Assembly: GCA_024516035.1 (NCBI GenBank) | Contig: CM044961.1 | Location: 6,197,515 to 6,261,514, forward strand | Origin: Bactericera cockerelli | Lineage: Eukaryota > Arthropoda > Insecta > Hemiptera > Triozidae | Direction: 5' to 3' | Length of the DNA: 64,000 nt | In this document: positions 62,223 to 64,000 of the stretch, piece by piece | Position numbering within the stretch: position 1 is the stretch's first letter | Layout: each line of letters begins with the position of its first letter | Made by a program: the position numbers and the translations under genes | Notes under the pieces: generated by a model | Seen by the model: only the letters and a program-made list of their open reading frames with translations | The model's database searches: none | What the model was told of the DNA's origin: nothing

Positions 62223-62809
62223 AATAATAATAGGCAGGTAGGCACAGAGACCTATATCACGGTGGTAAGAAAATTATATGGACGCCCAGATCCAATGTCT
62301 AGGTTCCTTTCATGTCCATTTATTTTATTTGCTTTTAATGTCCAGATTTGAGATAGTCAGGACGGGGGTTTTACCCTCCATTCGCTCAGCGCTTGAAAAA
62401 AAACAAAATAATTAAATTGAAAATAGATAAATTCTAAATTTAATTAAAATAACACAAACAAGCAATTAAAAAATTAGTTATTTTGCATATCACAAAAACG
62501 GCCGTCAAGTACAAGAATGATTAATAAGACAGAGCTTCAGAGAGGAAAGAAAGAAGGAAAGGTAATATTTGGAAAATAAAATGCTGAAGGAAAATAAGGT
62601 ATTAAGGAAGATAAATTGGTAGGAAGGTAATAGGTATTGTTTCGTTTAACCTGGCAGCTGTCTGTCAGTCTTAGTCTTATACGTGATGGATAAGACTTGG
62701 GGTGTCTTAATCAGCGCACAATACATTGCACACATGATGGCTTTGTTGAAAAGAGTTCAAATTGTTTTATATATAATAATAATGCTTTTTCTTTGTGTTA
62801 TCATGTCAC
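62223..62809. other. Spacer with a family A tail fragment
   Basis: GACGGGGGTTTTACCCTCCA at about 62361 is a family A/F tail in reverse. The rest is unassigned. Confidence 0.45.
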
Positions 62810-63062
62810 AATTTTAGTGGGTAACGCAGACTCATAGGACTTTACCACCTTAATTTACAATATCTTGTATTTTTTGACTATGATTCTGCCACTGGTCGCT
62901 GCTTCACATCAAAGCAGCTACTCATTTTTCCTCACGAGTTATGAGTGGACCCCAAACATCCAAGTCCAGAGCAGAAAAATTCCTACACCGTTCGGGATCG
63001 AACCCAGGTCACCATGTGTGCAATGCCTAGCGCGCTAACTCACTCTGCCACAGTGACTACTC
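62810..63062 (-). repeat. tRNA-like SINE (family J), inverted
   Basis: TGATTCTGCCACTGGTCGCT, CCTCACGAGTTATGAGTGGA, CCCCAAACATCCAAGTCCAG, GGGATCGAACCCAGGTCACC, GCGCTAACTCACTCTGCC. Confidence 0.65.
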
Positions 63063-63104
63063 AATTACTATTACTTCCGAATAGAAGAATTTCTATTTGT
63101 GTTT

Positions 63105-63296
63105 CACAATTTATTGTGATATCACAACCACTCAAACTCACTTTACATAATATTTGCTTAGCTCGGGACTTGAACCTCAGGACTCATGATACATTGCACA
63201 CATGATTGACATGATGGCTTTGTTGAAAAGAGTTCAATTTTTTTTTATTACTTCCGATTAGGAGAAGAATCGTGCTAATCGTCCCGTCAAAATTCT
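63105..63296 (-). repeat. Family E SINE fragment and spacer
   Basis: TTGTGATATCACAACCACTC, GGGACTTGAACCTCAGGAC. CATTGCACACATGATGGCTT at 62724 recurs nearly identically at about 63191, indicating a local duplication. Confidence 0.5.
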
Positions 63297-63425
63297 AATA
63301 ATAATAATATCGCCTTATTTATACCTACTCCCCGATTCGGACTAATGAGTCCCATTATTCCAGCACTATAAGTCCAAGACATGATATTATGTGGTAAAAA
63401 TCACAAATGTGAGGATAACTTGTCA
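63297..63425 (-). repeat. Family C SINE, 3' half, inverted
   Basis: AATAATATCGCCTTATTTAT, GGACTAATGAGTCCCATTAT and GATATTATGTGGTAAAAATC. Confidence 0.65.
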
Positions 63426-63439
63426 AAAATTAGTGACAA

Positions 63440-63640
63440 GTTGATTCTATTTCATGGATTTAACGTCCTGATTTGAGTTGTAAGGACAAGCATTTCACCT
63501 TTCACCCTGAACCTTACCCAGCCTGGGCTGGGTAAGGTTCAAAAAGGAACAGAATTTTTTGTGAGAAATTTCTGTTGAACGCGGTATCGAACTCAGGACC
63601 TCTGGACCACGGGAAGTCGTCACGGACGCTATCCTCCTTG
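63440..63640 (-). repeat. Family F SINE, degenerate, inverted
   Basis: TGGATTTAACGTCCTGATTT, CTTACCCAGCCTGGGCTGGG, ACGCGGTATCGAACTCAGG, CTGGACCACGGGAAGTCGTC. Confidence 0.6.
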
Positions 63641-63689
63641 TGCAAATTTCTGAATGGCTTCTTTCATAAAATACAGAACTATTCTGTAC

Positions 63690-63910
63690 GTCACGCGCTA
63701 GTCAGGTAATCCAGTTAGCGTGGGGATCCGTTGGTTCAAATCCCACCCAGTGCATGCTATTTTCCTCATTAATTTGAGTTTGTGACCACACAATAATAAG
63801 ACTCTGAGGGTTAGGTGGTAGAAAATGTTTTGAGCATTAACCTTGCCTGGTGGTTAAATTCCACTAAAGAGTGTTATTATTATTGTTATCATTATTATTA
63901 TTATTATTAC
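63690..63910 (+). repeat. tRNA-derived SINE (family D)
   Basis: CACGCGCTAGTCAGGTAATC, GGATCCGTTGGTTCAAATCC, GTTAGGTGGTAGAAAATGTT, GAGCATTAACCTTGCCTGG. It ends in a long (TTA)n run at 63875-63909. The A-box half of the head is damaged. Confidence 0.7.
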
Positions 63911-64000
63911 ATCACATCATAATTCTATTGCTGAAAGTGTAATGGATTTTATTTCTTCACACTACATTGACCTCAAACCCGGGTCTGTCATTACCATACA

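Overview
The window is AT-rich eukaryotic DNA. Genes are sparse and intron-split with GT-AG splice sites, and most of the sequence is interspersed and tandem repeats. One gene belongs to the takeout/juvenile-hormone-binding-protein family, which is known from arthropods, so an insect is the most likely source. I cannot name the species. I see no bacterial operons, no CRISPR array and no complete cellular tRNA or rRNA gene. The many tRNA-like and 5S-like stretches are heads of SINE retroposons.

Four genes can be supported, all on the minus strand. (1) 24274-24495: a short intronless CDS of 73 codons resembling MOZART1 (MZT1), a gamma-tubulin-complex adaptor. (2) 25676-27840: three internal exons of a multi-pass membrane protein, possibly the N-terminal membrane domain of an ABCC/MRP-type transporter. 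(3) 32010-42727: a complete six-exon alpha-tubulin gene encoding 450 residues. Its first coding exon holds only the ATG, about 4.7 kb upstream of exon 2. (4) 57291-61031: the last four coding exons of a takeout/JHBP-like protein, whose N-terminal exon(s) I could not find. MZT1 and alpha-tubulin both serve microtubules, but they are about 8 kb apart with another gene between them, and I do not infer a functional cluster.

Layout: 1-5.6 kb holds SINEs, an A-rich minisatellite, a piggyBac-like MITE and a palindrome-ended repeat. 5.85-8.80 kb is a large foldback element with a SINE in its loop. 8.8-15.2 kb is mostly nested SINEs and repeat fragments. 15.5-17.3 kb is a 63-bp minisatellite with a TGACGTCA in nearly every unit, 19.0-20.3 kb a 21-bp minisatellite, and 20.4-22.3 kb five tandem copies of a ~400-bp unit. 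23-32 kb holds genes 1 and 2 among LINE tails and SINEs. 32-43 kb is alpha-tubulin, whose introns carry a second kind of foldback, an inverted pair of ~0.65-0.7-kb repeats around exon 5, a small MITE and a broken RTE-like LINE. 43-57 kb is repeats, including a second copy of the large foldback. 57-61 kb is the takeout-like gene, and 61-64 kb is SINE fragments.

The best leads are: foldback elements that seem to have multiplied with a 5S-derived SINE in the loop; the inverted repeat pair around alpha-tubulin exon 5; a LINE insertion at the MZT1 stop codon with a 35-bp target duplication; and SINE families with different heads that share one tail module. All repeat-family letters (A-K) are my own, and most repeat boundaries are read by eye to within roughly ten bases.
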